A stretch of 44,060 bases of DNA from an uncultured Lachnospiraceae bacterium (GCA_947305245.1 CAMZDG010000023.1:1-44060), one strand, 5' to 3'; counted from the stretch's first letter, positions 31,529-41,215 are shown. Notes: generated by a model from the letters alone, not told the origin. Made by a program: numbers and translations.

Positions 31529-32809
31529 CTAGGACGCTCCCTCTTCCAACATGTTCTCGATAAAGATCCCATACCCTCTTTCCGGCGAATTGACAAGCAC
31601 GTGAGTCACGGCTCCGATGATCTTTCCGTTCTGCAAGATGGGAGAGCCGCTCATCCCCTGGACGATCCCGCCCGTACGCCGGATCAGCTCCGGATCCGTC
31701 ACCCTAAGTTCGATCCCCCTGTTGACGTTATCCTGTTGCAGATGCACCTTCGTGATCTCCACGGCAAAGCATTCCACCTCATCCTCCAGTGTGCAAAGGA
31801 CCTGCGCGGGACCAAGCTCGATCTCCTGCTTCAGCCCGATCGGTACTGGCTCCTCCATGGCAAGGCTTCGGCCCGCGTCGTTGCAGATGCCGTAGACGCC
31901 GCGATCCGTATTCCGGTCGATCTCTCCGAGCGCAAACTGATCATCGTAGATGATCCTCCCCGTCATTTCTCCCGGACTGCCCCGATGGCCCGGCCTTAGG
32001 TTTACGATCTCCGTCTGATACAGCGTTCCGCCGGAGACCTCCATGATCGTTCCCGTGTCCACGTCGGCAATGCCATGTCCCAGCGCGCCAAACTTCCCTT
32101 CGCCGTCCAGATAGGTCAGCGTTCCGACTCCCTGCAGATTATCCCGCACCCAGATGCCCGCCTTGTATTTTCCGCAACTGTCCATCATCGGGAGCAGCTC
32201 CACCTCCCGCTCCTTTCCGTCCCTTTCCAAGGTGATCCGCACGCGCTCTCCGCCCTTGTCCTGCAGCATTTCCGCCAGCGCTTCCTTCCCCGTGATACTC
32301 TCGTCGTTGAGCTTTAGCAAATAATCCCCCTCTTTGATGAGGCCCTGCGCCGGAGAAACCTTCTTTCCGTCTTTTGTCTCGAACTGGGAAAGGCCCACGA
32401 CCAGGACGCCTCTGCTTTGCATGTACATGCCTATGGGAATGCCCATGGGGATCAGCTCCCTGTCATCGATCACGCGGATGTCGACCTTCTTTAGCGGCAA
32501 TACGCCGAAGAGCCGCACCTCCATGTCATAGCGCTCCTGCCTGCCCGTACGCATGGTGACGGGCCGCGAGAGATCCACGGTGACGCATTGGCTCTCCCCC
32601 TCGGACCTTTCAGCCGCGAAGGCGGCGCGTACCTCTCCCGTTGCAGGGATTCCAAGGTCCATTCTCTGACTTTGCCGGGCGCGAAAATAAAGCGTGGTCG
32701 GAATGCGCCTGACAATGCCGTGAAACGTCATGATCATCCATGCTGCCGCCGCCAGAATAATTACCGCGAGAAGCAGTTTTCCCCAAATCGGTTTGATTTT
32801 TCTGCGCAT
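31529..32809 (-). CDS. spoIVB: SpoIVB-type PDZ serine peptidase (family S55)
   Basis: In sporulating Firmicutes SpoIVB is made in the forespore and cleaves SpoIVFA to activate sigma-K processing in the mother cell. The 426-residue product (very near the B. subtilis length) has an N-terminal membrane anchor (about 10-28), a PDZ domain (GLIKEGDYLLKLND...), and the S55 signatures: the histidine in FGALGHGIAD (H245) and the serine in GMSGSPIL (S387). The ATG at 32807-32809 has GGAGG seven bases upstream; the frame is open 78 codons before it but passes a terminator. It follows recN as in other Clostridia. Confidence 0.92.
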   Translation of the reverse strand: MRRKIKPIWGKLLLAVIILAAAAWMIMTFHGIVRRIPTTLYFRARQSQRMDLGIPATGEVRAAFAAERSEGESQCVTVDLSRPVTMRTGRQERYDMEVRLFGVLPLKKVDIRVIDDRELIPMGIPIGMYMQSRGVLVVGLSQFETKDGKKVSPAQGLIKEGDYLLKLNDESITGKEALAEMLQDKGGERVRITLERDGKEREVELLPMMDSCGKYKAGIWVRDNLQGVGTLTYLDGEGKFGALGHGIADVDTGTIMEVSGGTLYQTEIVNLRPGHRGSPGEMTGRIIYDDQFALGEIDRNTDRGVYGICNDAGRSLAMEEPVPIGLKQEIELGPAQVLCTLEDEVECFAVEITKVHLQQDNVNRGIELRVTDPELIRRTGGIVQGMSGSPILQNGKIIGAVTHVLVNSPERGYGIFIENMLEEGAS

Positions 32810-32827
32810 CTTATCTCCTCCAAGCAT

Positions 32828-32855
32828 AAAAAGAAGGACACGATCCCGTGTCCTT
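32828..32855 (-). terminator. Terminator between recN and spoIVB
   Basis: AAGGACACG and CGTGTCCTT pair on the minus strand around GGAT, followed by CTTTTTA. It separates spoIVB from the long housekeeping transcript, consistent with spoIVB having its own sporulation control. Confidence 0.82.
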
Positions 32856-32897
32856 TGGCCGTTCGCGTCCTTCTTAGTATGTGCGCCCATCTTAAGT

Positions 32898-34595
32898 TTA
32901 TCCAAGCTGCCCCGTTTTCGTCTCTTCCTCTTTTTGGGAAAGCGCCTGTTTTCGCATTTCCATGGCGTTTGAGATCGCAGCGTCAGATGCCTTGTCGCTC
33001 CCAAGGAGCCTAGCCAGCTCTCCGATGGCCTCCTCTTCTTCAAGCGTTCTGACTCTCGTTATGGTGCTCTTTCCGTCCGTGCTCTTTTCGATCAGGAAAT
33101 GATGATCCGCCATGGCCGCGATCTGTGGAAGATGCGTGATGCAGATCACCTGATGTACTCCCGCGACCTTGCCGAGCTGTCTTGAAACCTGCCATGCCGT
33201 CTTTCCGCTGATGCCGGCATCGATCTCGTCGAAGATCAGGGCATCCACCTCATCCCGCTTGGCGAGCACTGTCTTAATGGCAAGCATGATCCTTGACAAT
33301 TCGCCGCCGCTGGCCACCATGCCAAGAGGCCTTCTCATCTCTCCGGGGTTCGTGGAAATGAGAAATTCCGCGTCCTCCATGCCTAGTCTCGTCGGTTCCT
33401 TTAAGGCTTCCAGATGGATCTCGAAATCCACTTTCAGGAAGTTTAACTGCTCCAACGCCTTGGTCAGCTGTCCGGTCAATATTTCCGCGTTTTTCTTACG
33501 GATCTCTCCAAGGACCCCGCAGGCCTCCTCGAGGCGCTTCCTGGCCTTCGACGCCTGCGTCCTTAAGTTCTCCAGATAAGCGTCATAATCCGCCAGCTTT
33601 TCCAGATACGCCCTGCGTTTTTCGCCGTAAGCGATTACTTCCTCCAGGGTATTTCCGTATTTCTCTTTTAAGCGATTGAGGAGATTGAGGCGTTCCTCCG
33701 TCTCCCTGAGGGCTGCCTCATCATAGGTGGCATCCTCCATGTAATCCGCCAATTCCCGATTGTAATCCGCAAGCAGATTATCTACCTCAGCAAGCTGATC
33801 TTCCAGCTCCGCGAGTCGTTTATCATAGCTAGAAACGCTTCCCAAAGCGCGAAGTCCGCGGCTCAGCGCGCCCCCTGCGCCGTCGCTTCCCGTATGGGCA
33901 TAGCTCTCGCTGAGGGCCTCCATGATCTTTTGTCCATTGACCATGCGGCGATAGTCATCCTCCAGCTCCTCGTCCTCGCCGATCTTCAGGGCCGCCTCTT
34001 CGATCTCCCGCACTTCATATTCGGCCAGGGACTGCTCCCTTGCGCGTTCTTTCTCGTCCAGACCTTCCTCGCTCAGCTGCTCCTCTATGCGCTTCCACTC
34101 CTGGTAAAGATCTGCGACGGTCTCCAGCGCCTGCGCCGCTTCCTTTCCGCCGAAGGCATCCAGGATCTCCAGATGCTTTTTCTTATGCAGGAGCGATTGA
34201 TGCTCATGCTGCCCGTGCACGTCGATCAGAACCTCCGCAAGCTCCTTTACCTGCTTTGCGGTCACGACTTCCCCGTTGATCCGAAAGACGCTCTTCCCAA
34301 GCTGCATCTTCCGCGTGATCAGAATGCCGCCGTCCTCGAGCGGTTCCAGCTCCATGGCCGTAAGACGCTCTGTCACCTTTTCATTCCCGGAAAAGGTGAG
34401 CTCCACCAAAGCCTGCTCTGCGCCGCTCCGCAGCATGTCCTTTTCAAATTTTGCCCCCAAGGCCAGATTCACGGAACCAAGGAGCAGGGATTTTCCTGCG
34501 CCGGTCTCACCGGTCAGGACGTTCAGCCCTTCCCCAAAGGTAACCTCCGTCTCTTCCATCAGCGCCAGATTTTTCACTCGTAAACTCTGTAACAT
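32898..34595 (-). CDS. recN: DNA repair protein RecN
   Basis: RecN is an SMC-like ATPase acting early in double-strand-break repair, holding ends together for RecA. The 565-residue product has Walker A LTGETGAGKSLLLG (27-40), DVHGQHEHQSLL, long coiled coils in the middle, the signature VASGGELSRIMLAIK and Walker B ALIFDEIDAGISGKTA, then CITHLPQIAAMADHH. It lies 41 bases after argR, the usual argR-recN-spoIVB order. Confidence 0.96.
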   Translation of the reverse strand: MLQSLRVKNLALMEETEVTFGEGLNVLTGETGAGKSLLLGSVNLALGAKFEKDMLRSGAEQALVELTFSGNEKVTERLTAMELEPLEDGGILITRKMQLGKSVFRINGEVVTAKQVKELAEVLIDVHGQHEHQSLLHKKKHLEILDAFGGKEAAQALETVADLYQEWKRIEEQLSEEGLDEKERAREQSLAEYEVREIEEAALKIGEDEELEDDYRRMVNGQKIMEALSESYAHTGSDGAGGALSRGLRALGSVSSYDKRLAELEDQLAEVDNLLADYNRELADYMEDATYDEAALRETEERLNLLNRLKEKYGNTLEEVIAYGEKRRAYLEKLADYDAYLENLRTQASKARKRLEEACGVLGEIRKKNAEILTGQLTKALEQLNFLKVDFEIHLEALKEPTRLGMEDAEFLISTNPGEMRRPLGMVASGGELSRIMLAIKTVLAKRDEVDALIFDEIDAGISGKTAWQVSRQLGKVAGVHQVICITHLPQIAAMADHHFLIEKSTDGKSTITRVRTLEEEEAIGELARLLGSDKASDAAISNAMEMRKQALSQKEEETKTGQLG

Positions 34596-34636
34596 GTTTC
34601 CTCCTTCTGCCGCCTTCTTTGAATCCTACCACCGTC

Positions 34637-35098
34637 TTACCCCATGATCTCGTTCATTTGATTCATCAGTTGACGCGTCTCCTCAACCGTCCTGACTGCC
34701 ACCATGATGGTGTCATCCCCGGCGATGCATCCCACCACCTCCGGGAACTGCAGGGCGTCCACGGCCATGGCAACCGCCATTGCCATGCCGGAAACCGTCT
34801 TGATCACTAATATATTCTGTGCCATGTCCATGGAGACGAAACCGTCCCGAAGCACGCGCACCAGCTTTTCATTTCCGCGCTCGCCGCTCTCCTTGTGAAA
34901 TGCGACGTAGCGCTGCCTTCCGCCCACGATCCCGTCCACGGAAAGCTTGGAGAGCTTCAGCTCGCGAATGTCTCTCGAAAGCGTGGCCTGCGTCACCTGG
35001 ATCCCTTCGTTTGCAAGGTGATCCCTGAGCTGCTCCTGCGTCTCCACCTCATACTTTTCTATGATTTCAAGAATTCTTCTCTGTCTGATCTTTTTCAT
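34637..35098 (-). CDS. argR: Arginine repressor ArgR
   Basis: ArgR is the arginine-responsive regulator that represses arginine synthesis and activates catabolism; it acts as a hexamer. The 153-residue product has the winged helix with VTQATLSRDIRELKLSKLS, and the C-terminal arginine-binding part with VVGCIAGDDTIMVAVRT, which carries the Asp pair that contacts arginine. The ATG at 35096-35098 has AGAGG five bases upstream and gives the usual length. An upstream ATG overlapping the nadK stop has no ribosome site. Confidence 0.94.
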   Translation of the reverse strand: MKKIRQRRILEIIEKYEVETQEQLRDHLANEGIQVTQATLSRDIRELKLSKLSVDGIVGGRQRYVAFHKESGERGNEKLVRVLRDGFVSMDMAQNILVIKTVSGMAMAVAMAVDALQFPEVVGCIAGDDTIMVAVRTVEETRQLMNQMNEIMG

Positions 35099-35111
35099 TC
35101 GAACCTCTTTG

Positions 35112-35966
35112 TCACTCATTCATTTTCTGATGTAGGGTTTCAAGGAAGCTCACCCTGCTGAGCTGAAGGAACTGCGCGCTCTCCGCGCTCTGACGGATCA
35201 CGATGCGATCTCCCGTTCTCATGGGGAAGGAATTCGCTCCGTCCAGGCTCGCTCCCACCTCCTGCTCCTTGCCTTCCTTGCCAAGCGGGATCTCAATCTC
35301 CACCTCATCCTCCGGCGAGAGAATGATGCTCCTGTGGTTTAAGGAATGCGGGCAGATCGGCGTCAGCATGAGCAGCTTCGCGCCGGGCTCCACCAGGGGC
35401 CCTCCCGCGGAAAGATTATATCCCGTGGATCCCGTCGGCGTCGTGATGATAATGCCGTCGGCCTGATATTCATGCAGGAAGGAACCGTTGACGTAAATCC
35501 GAAGCAGGATCACCCTGAGTGCGCCGCTCCTGGTGATGACGATGTCATTCAGGGCAAGTCCCTCGCGCGTCTCGCCATTTGCCAGCGTCGCCTTTCCAAG
35601 GAGGAGCATGCGGCTTTCCTTTCGATAATCTCCGGCGATCAGACGGTCCAGCGCCGTCTCGACGGCAGACGGTTCGATCTGCGTCATGAAGCCGAGCGAC
35701 CCAAGATTTACGCCGATCAGGGGCACGTGAGAATGAATGGTCTCTCTGGCTGCCTGCAGGACGGTGCCATCTCCGCCGAGCACCAGCATAATGTCGATAT
35801 TCTCAGGAAAAACAGGCACTTGCCTCTCCCCCGTCTTCCAATCCTTCTCCACGATCAGAAGGCAGGCTTCCTGCCCGCGGGCCTCCAGATATTCCTTGAT
35901 GCGATTCGTCACCTTCAGCTCCGGATCCTTGAACTTATTCACGTAGATCAGAAATCGTTTGCCCAT
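35112..35966 (-). CDS. nadK: NAD kinase
   Basis: NAD kinase phosphorylates NAD to NADP. The 284-residue product has the GGDGT motif (64-68), NLGSLGFMT, ALNDIVITR, and TTPTGSTGYNLSAGGPLVEP, all diagnostic of the family. It sits 19 bases after tlyA and 13 bases before argR, the typical Firmicutes order. Confidence 0.96.
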   Translation of the reverse strand: MGKRFLIYVNKFKDPELKVTNRIKEYLEARGQEACLLIVEKDWKTGERQVPVFPENIDIMLVLGGDGTVLQAARETIHSHVPLIGVNLGSLGFMTQIEPSAVETALDRLIAGDYRKESRMLLLGKATLANGETREGLALNDIVITRSGALRVILLRIYVNGSFLHEYQADGIIITTPTGSTGYNLSAGGPLVEPGAKLLMLTPICPHSLNHRSIILSPEDEVEIEIPLGKEGKEQEVGASLDGANSFPMRTGDRIVIRQSAESAQFLQLSRVSFLETLHQKMNE

Positions 35967-35985
35967 TTTCCTCTCCTTATCCGTC

Positions 35986-36867
35986 CTATAGCGTATGCGA
36001 ATTCTCCACGATCATGGAGATGTTTTTCTTCCATTCCTCCGTCTTCGAAAGACCGCTCGCCTCCGCCTGGATCTGCAAAAGCGCATCCTCCGCCTCTCTC
36101 TCCGAAAGCGCGGCCACTGCCTCCTCGGGTTCTGCATTCTTTTTCAGATACACCAGATATTCTATGTTTCCCTCCGGTCCCTTGATGGGGGAATACTCCA
36201 GTCCCATGACCTCAAATCCGATCAGGGACGCATAATCAATGACCTTTTCGATAACTTCCCGATGTGTGGAAAGCTCCCGGACCACGCCGTTTTTTCCCAC
36301 CTTTTCCCGTCCCGCCTCGAACTGCGGCTTGATCAGACATACCATCTCGCCGCCAAGCTTTAGAAGGTTCCTCGCCGGGATCAAAATCTTTGTCAGGGAG
36401 ATAAAGCTCACGTCCACGCTGATGAAATCCAAAAGCTCCGGGACGTCCTCCCTGGTCAGATATCGGAAATTCGTCTGCTCCATGCAGACAACCCGTTCAT
36501 CATTTCGAAGCTTCCAGTCCAGCTGTCCGTGTCCGACGTCCACGGAATATACTCTGCTGGCGCCATTTTGAAGCATGCAGTCCGTAAATCCGCCCGTGGA
36601 AGCGCCCACGTCCATGCAAGTCTTCCCTTCCAGAGGAAATGCCCAGGTCTGCATGGCCTTTTCGAGCTTTAAGCCGCCGCGGCTAACATACTTCAGCGTG
36701 CTTCCGCGCACCTCCAGCTTACACTTTGTGAGGTCAAAGGTGCTTCCCGCCTTATCCTCTCTTTGTCCATTGACGAAGACGGCGCCGGACATGATGATGG
36801 CCTTTGCCTTTTCCCTGGAGGGCGCATAGCCCTGTTCCACCAGGATCACGTCAAGTCGTTCCTTCAT
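35986..36867 (-). CDS. tlyA: TlyA-family rRNA methyltransferase
   Basis: TlyA proteins 2'-O-methylate rRNA (C1920 in 23S and, in some, C1409 in 16S); older annotation calls them hemolysin-like. The 293-residue product has an N-terminal S4 RNA-binding domain (RLDVILVEQGYAPSREKAK), a SAM site DVGASTGGFTDCML, and catalytic stretches ISVDVSFISL and LIKPQFEAGR. About 40 extra C-terminal residues go beyond the usual end. It overlaps dxs by 4 bases (ATGA). Confidence 0.92.
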   Translation of the reverse strand: MKERLDVILVEQGYAPSREKAKAIIMSGAVFVNGQREDKAGSTFDLTKCKLEVRGSTLKYVSRGGLKLEKAMQTWAFPLEGKTCMDVGASTGGFTDCMLQNGASRVYSVDVGHGQLDWKLRNDERVVCMEQTNFRYLTREDVPELLDFISVDVSFISLTKILIPARNLLKLGGEMVCLIKPQFEAGREKVGKNGVVRELSTHREVIEKVIDYASLIGFEVMGLEYSPIKGPEGNIEYLVYLKKNAEPEEAVAALSEREAEDALLQIQAEASGLSKTEEWKKNISMIVENSHTL

Positions 36868-38723
36868 TTGCCAAGTGCCTCCAAAATCCTGCGACAGATC
36901 CCTTTCGGATCCAGGCCCAATTGCTCTTTCAAGATCTCCACCTTGCCATGCTCCACGTAGGCATCCGGCAATGCGATAGGAAGGATCTGATTCTTTAATC
37001 CGTGCGCGTTCGCAGCCTCCAAAATCTTCTCTCCAAAGCCTCCGCAGGCGACGTTCTCCTCCAGCGTGACGATCAGGGAATGGTCCTTCGCCGCATCGAG
37101 CAGTGCTTCCTCATCAATGGGCTTGACAAAGCGCACGTTGATCAGGCTCGATGATATGCCCTGCTCCTTTAAGAGCTCCCGCACCTTCACGGCCTCTTCC
37201 ACCATGCTTCCCACCGCAAAGATGGCAACGCCTCCCTCCCGGCAGATCCATTCCGACTTTCCGAGGACAATGGGCTCACGGTGCTCCTCCAATCCGGAAT
37301 ATGCGATGCCTCTGGGATAACGGATCGCGATGGGCCCGTCAAATTCCGCCGCGAACTGTAACATGTCCGCGAGCTCCCACTTATTCTTGGGCGCGCACAG
37401 ATGCATGTTGGGTATGCCCGAGAGATATGTCAGGTCAAAGATGCCCTGATGCGTCTCGCCGTCACTTCCCACGAGTCCCGCCCGGTCAATGGCAAAGACG
37501 ACGGGGAGATTCTGCAGGCAAACGTCGTGCAGGATCTGATCATATGCGCGCTGCAGGAAGGAAGAATAAACCGCCACCACGGGCTTCATTCCGCCGGCCG
37601 CCAGTCCTGCCGCAAAGGTCACGGCATGCTCCTCCGCGATCCCCACGTCGAAGAAACGATCCGGGAACTGTGTCCGAAAACGCTTTAAGCCAGTGCCGTC
37701 CGGCATGGCCGCCGTCACGGCAACGAGACTTGGATGCTTTTCTGCCAGAGAACAGATCACGGATGAAAATACGTCCGTATAGCATGGCTCCGTCTTGGGA
37801 TGAAGGAGCTTGCCCGTCTCCACGTCGAAGGGTTCCGTCCCGTGGAATCTGGCCGGATGCTTCTCCGCGGGAAGGAATCCCTTGCCCTTTTTCGTGATGG
37901 CATGGATCAGCACGGGGCCTTCCACTCTCTGCGCGGCGTGGATCACGTCCACCATCGCCTGCACGTCATGTCCGTCGACGGGGCCAAGATAAGTAATGCC
38001 CATGTCTTCAAAGAACATGCCCGGAATGACCAGCGTCTTCAGGCTGCTCTTCAGTCTCCGGATGCCGCGGATCACCTGATTTCCCTTGGCGCTGCCAAGC
38101 AAGGCATTATAAATGCCCTCCTTCAGGTCCAGGTAGCCATCCGCAGTACGGATGTTGTTCAGATATTTATTCACGCCACCCACGTTCTCCGAGATGGACA
38201 TGTTGTTGTCATTTAATACGACGATGAAATTCGTCTCCAGCTTGGATGCGTTATTTAAGGCCTCATACGCCATGCCGCCGGTCAGGGAACCGTCGCCGAT
38301 GACGGACACGATGGTCTGCTTTTCTCCCCTGTGATCCCTTGCCATCACAAGGCCCAGGCCTGCCGAGATGGAGGTGGAACTGTGCCCCGTGTCAAAGCAG
38401 TCGCAACAGCTCTCCTTTCGTTTCGGGAAGCCGCTCATGCCGTGATACTGGCGCAGTGCGTCAAACCCGTCCTTTCTTCCGGTCAGGATCTTATGCGTAT
38501 ACGCCTGATGTCCCACGTCCCAGATGATCTTATCCTGAGGCAGGTCCAGTGCCAGATGGAGCGCCATGGTCAGCTCCACTGCGCCAAGGTTTGAACCAAG
38601 GTGCCCTCCCGTCACGCTGATCTTCTGGATCAGGAAATCACGGATCTCCTGTGCCAGCGCCGGATAATCCTTCGGATCGATCTTCTTTATGTCATTAACT
38701 TCTTTGATTGTCTCCAAGTACAT
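36864..38723 (-). CDS. dxs: 1-deoxy-D-xylulose-5-phosphate synthase
   Basis: Dxs condenses pyruvate and glyceraldehyde-3-phosphate in the first step of the MEP isoprenoid pathway, using thiamine diphosphate. The 619-residue product has GHLGSNLGAVELT, the thiamine-binding GDGSLTGGMAYEALNNA...LNDN, VGIAEEHAVTFAAGLA with the catalytic glutamate, and DRAGLVGSDGETHQG. It lies between ispA and tlyA. Confidence 0.97.
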   Translation of the reverse strand: MYLETIKEVNDIKKIDPKDYPALAQEIRDFLIQKISVTGGHLGSNLGAVELTMALHLALDLPQDKIIWDVGHQAYTHKILTGRKDGFDALRQYHGMSGFPKRKESCCDCFDTGHSSTSISAGLGLVMARDHRGEKQTIVSVIGDGSLTGGMAYEALNNASKLETNFIVVLNDNNMSISENVGGVNKYLNNIRTADGYLDLKEGIYNALLGSAKGNQVIRGIRRLKSSLKTLVIPGMFFEDMGITYLGPVDGHDVQAMVDVIHAAQRVEGPVLIHAITKKGKGFLPAEKHPARFHGTEPFDVETGKLLHPKTEPCYTDVFSSVICSLAEKHPSLVAVTAAMPDGTGLKRFRTQFPDRFFDVGIAEEHAVTFAAGLAAGGMKPVVAVYSSFLQRAYDQILHDVCLQNLPVVFAIDRAGLVGSDGETHQGIFDLTYLSGIPNMHLCAPKNKWELADMLQFAAEFDGPIAIRYPRGIAYSGLEEHREPIVLGKSEWICREGGVAIFAVGSMVEEAVKVRELLKEQGISSSLINVRFVKPIDEEALLDAAKDHSLIVTLEENVACGGFGEKILEAANAHGLKNQILPIALPDAYVEHGKVEILKEQLGLDPKGICRRILEALGK

Positions 38724-38747
38724 GAAAAAACCTCTTTAAGTCACTGC

Positions 38748-39698
38748 TTATTTTTTTCTGTAGATCAGATGGAGGATCAACTCCTCCAAAAACATATGCT
38801 CGCCCGGAAGCTCATGAAGCTCCGCCACCGCTTCCTCGGAAAGCCGCTCGACCTCGCGCTTGGACTCTTCCAGTCCCCGCAGCGTCACAAAGGTTTCCTT
38901 CCCACTCTGCGCATCGCTTCCAACGCTCTTTCCAAGCTCCGCACTGTCGCCGATCACGTCGAGCACGTCATCCTGGATCTGGAATGCGATCCCGACTTTC
39001 CTTGCGATCTGCACGACCTTCTGATATTCCTCTTCGCCGGCTCCGCCAAGCAAGGCGCCAATGCCCATGGCGGTCTCGATCAGGGCCGCCGTCTTCTTCT
39101 CATGAATGAACAGGATTTTTTCCATGTCCATGGGAAGGCACTTCTTCTCTGCTTCCACGTCCGCCACCTGGCCGCCGAGCATGCCCTGGATCCCGGCCTT
39201 TGCCGCGAGCACTTCTCCGCACTGCGCGATGCGCTTTACGGTCTCACTGCTTTCTCCGGCCAAAATGCTCTTTCTCAGAGAGGAAAAGGCGATCTCAAGC
39301 GCGCTGTTTAGGAGGGCGTCCCCCGTCAGCACGGCCATGCCGTCCCCGTATACCTTCCAGGTCGTCTCTTTCCCGCGCCGATATTCATCATTGTCCATGG
39401 CGGGCAAGTCATCATGCACCAGTGAATACGTATGGATCATCTCCAGCGCCGTCATGAACTCATGGAGCGCCTCAGGTTCTTCCTCATTCCCGGCAAAGAG
39501 CCTCCAGGTCTCCCGCATGAGCAGGGGCCTAAGACGCTTTCCGCCCGCGAGGAAGCTGTAATCCATGGCGTCCAGGACCACCGTAAGATACGAAAGCTCC
39601 CTTTGCCTGTTAAGATATTCTTCAAAACACGCAGAGATGATCTGCGTCGTCTCCTGGGTTTTTTGATTCAGCAAGGGCAAAAACTCCATCTCTCCCAT
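38748..39698 (-). CDS. ispA: Polyprenyl synthetase, likely farnesyl diphosphate synthase
   Basis: This enzyme elongates isoprenyl diphosphates, probably to farnesyl diphosphate, which feeds undecaprenyl carriers and quinones. The 316-residue product has GGKRLRPLL, the first Asp-rich motif LVHDDLPAMDND, GDALL, and the second Asp-rich motif QIQDDVLDVIGD. It is next to dxs and xseB as in other Firmicutes. GAGG lies eight bases from the chosen ATG; a second ATG is three codons later. Confidence 0.93.
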   Translation of the reverse strand: MGEMEFLPLLNQKTQETTQIISACFEEYLNRQRELSYLTVVLDAMDYSFLAGGKRLRPLLMRETWRLFAGNEEEPEALHEFMTALEMIHTYSLVHDDLPAMDNDEYRRGKETTWKVYGDGMAVLTGDALLNSALEIAFSSLRKSILAGESSETVKRIAQCGEVLAAKAGIQGMLGGQVADVEAEKKCLPMDMEKILFIHEKKTAALIETAMGIGALLGGAGEEEYQKVVQIARKVGIAFQIQDDVLDVIGDSAELGKSVGSDAQSGKETFVTLRGLEESKREVERLSEEAVAELHELPGEHMFLEELILHLIYRKK

Positions 39699-39701
39699 CC
39701 C

Positions 39702-39932
39702 TTATGCCTCCGCGATATCGCCAAGTTCCCCGAGCGTTCCGTCGCCGTTTAATACCATGACCTTTTTCTCGACCCTGTCGATCTGGTCATTGCACTCCTT
39801 GAGGAGAGTAACGCCCTCACTATAGGCACGAAAGGCATCCTCGAGAGATACGTCCGCGTCGCCAAGCACCTGGATCAGCTCCTCGAGCTTGCCAAAATTC
39901 TCTTCCAGACTGCGCTGTTTCTTTTCTTCCAT
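39702..39932 (-). CDS. xseB: Exodeoxyribonuclease VII small subunit
   Basis: XseB is the small regulatory subunit that associates in several copies with XseA. The 76-residue product has SLEENFGKLEELIQVLGDADVSLEDAF-type family residues and a YSEGVTLLKECNDQIDRVEKKV helix. It lies 14 bases after xseA and 3 bases before ispA. Confidence 0.93.
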   Translation of the reverse strand: MEEKKQRSLEENFGKLEELIQVLGDADVSLEDAFRAYSEGVTLLKECNDQIDRVEKKVMVLNGDGTLGELGDIAEA

Positions 39933-39946
39933 TACTTTCTCTCCTC

Positions 39947-41215
39947 CTATTCTCCCTCAAAGGCATCCTGCCCAGTCGCCTCCCGGGAGGAGAAACTGTC
40001 TGCAAAACTGACGGGAGAAGTCTCCCTGACTTCCACCTGCATCTGTCCGTCTTTCAGATAGACGCCAAAAAGATCCCCTTCCTTTACCTGTGAAACGGAC
40101 CTTACGTTCTTTCCCTGAGCGTCCACGACATAGGAATAACCGCTCGAGAGCTTCTCCAAAGGAGACAGGCCGCGGAATTTCTCTAGATAGAGATCCAGCG
40201 TATGCCGCCTTGCGAACAGGATCCGCTCCATGTTGTTCTGCAATCTTTCCTGAAGCTGCGAATGATACTGCCTGTGTCCGCGAATCTTCGCCATGGGACT
40301 TCCCATGCTGATCTGCCGCTCCAGCCTTAAGACCATCTCGCGCTTCCTCGCGATCACGCGGTTGATATTCCCGCGGAGCGCCTCCTCATAGCGCGCCATG
40401 CCGTCAAAAATATCCCGCACTTCCCAGACTGCCAGCTCCGCGGCTGCGGACGGCGTCGGCGCCCTAAGATCCGCTACGAAGTCAATGATCGTCGTGTCCG
40501 TCTCATGTCCCACGGCCGAGATGATCGGCACGCTGCAGTTGAAGACGGCTTCCGCCACGGCCCTCTCATTAAAGGCCCAAAGGTCCTCGATGGATCCGCC
40601 TCCTCGTCCCACGATCATCACGTCGACGCCCATCTGCTCCAACGCATGAATGCCGTTCACAATGCTTGGAACGGCCTCCGCCCCCTGCACGATGGCGGGA
40701 TAGAGAATGATCTGTACGAAAGGATTCCGCCGTTTGGCGATCTGGATAATGTCCCTAACGGCCGCACCGGTGCTCGCCGTCACGACGCCAAGCGTCCGAA
40801 CCTGCCTTGGGATCGGCTGTTTATACTCCGGCGCGAACATTCCAAGGTCTTCGAGCTCACGCTTTAATCTCTCATACTGTTCATACAGCTGCCCGGCGCC
40901 ATCTAATTCGATCTGCCTGGCATATAGCTGGTATTTTCCGTCCCGTTCATAGACGTCCACGGCGCCGGAAACCACCACCTGCTGCCCATCCTGCATACGA
41001 AAAGAAAGACCCTTTCGGTTCCCCGCAAACATGACGCAGCTGATGGTTCCTTTAGGATCCTTCAAAGTGAAATAAATATGTCCCGAAACATGATACTTGC
41101 AGTTGCTGACCTCTCCCTTGACGGACACGGACTGTAAGAGGTAATCCTGCGTGAACATGTTTTTGACATAGGCATTGAGCTGCCCGACGGTGTATACGCT
41201 ACGAATTTTGATCAC
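39947..41215 (-). CDS. xseA: Exodeoxyribonuclease VII large subunit
   Basis: XseA degrades single-stranded DNA to short acid-soluble pieces. The 422-residue product has the N-terminal OB domain (VKGEVSNCKYHVSGHIYFTLKD-type), the catalytic-domain hallmarks TLGVVTASTGAAVRDI, GRGGGSIEDLWAFNE and VGHETDTTIIDFVADLRAPTPS, and a C-terminal coiled coil. The start is uncertain. GTG at 41213-41215 is the first in-frame candidate after a stop, but the A/G-rich ribosome-site sequence lies directly against it, so coupling to the nusB stop (17 bases overlap) or a rare ATT start two codons on is possible. Confidence 0.94.
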   Translation of the reverse strand: MIKIRSVYTVGQLNAYVKNMFTQDYLLQSVSVKGEVSNCKYHVSGHIYFTLKDPKGTISCVMFAGNRKGLSFRMQDGQQVVVSGAVDVYERDGKYQLYARQIELDGAGQLYEQYERLKRELEDLGMFAPEYKQPIPRQVRTLGVVTASTGAAVRDIIQIAKRRNPFVQIILYPAIVQGAEAVPSIVNGIHALEQMGVDVMIVGRGGGSIEDLWAFNERAVAEAVFNCSVPIISAVGHETDTTIIDFVADLRAPTPSAAAELAVWEVRDIFDGMARYEEALRGNINRVIARKREMVLRLERQISMGSPMAKIRGHRQYHSQLQERLQNNMERILFARRHTLDLYLEKFRGLSPLEKLSSGYSYVVDAQGKNVRSVSQVKEGDLFGVYLKDGQMQVEVRETSPVSFADSFSSREATGQDAFEGE

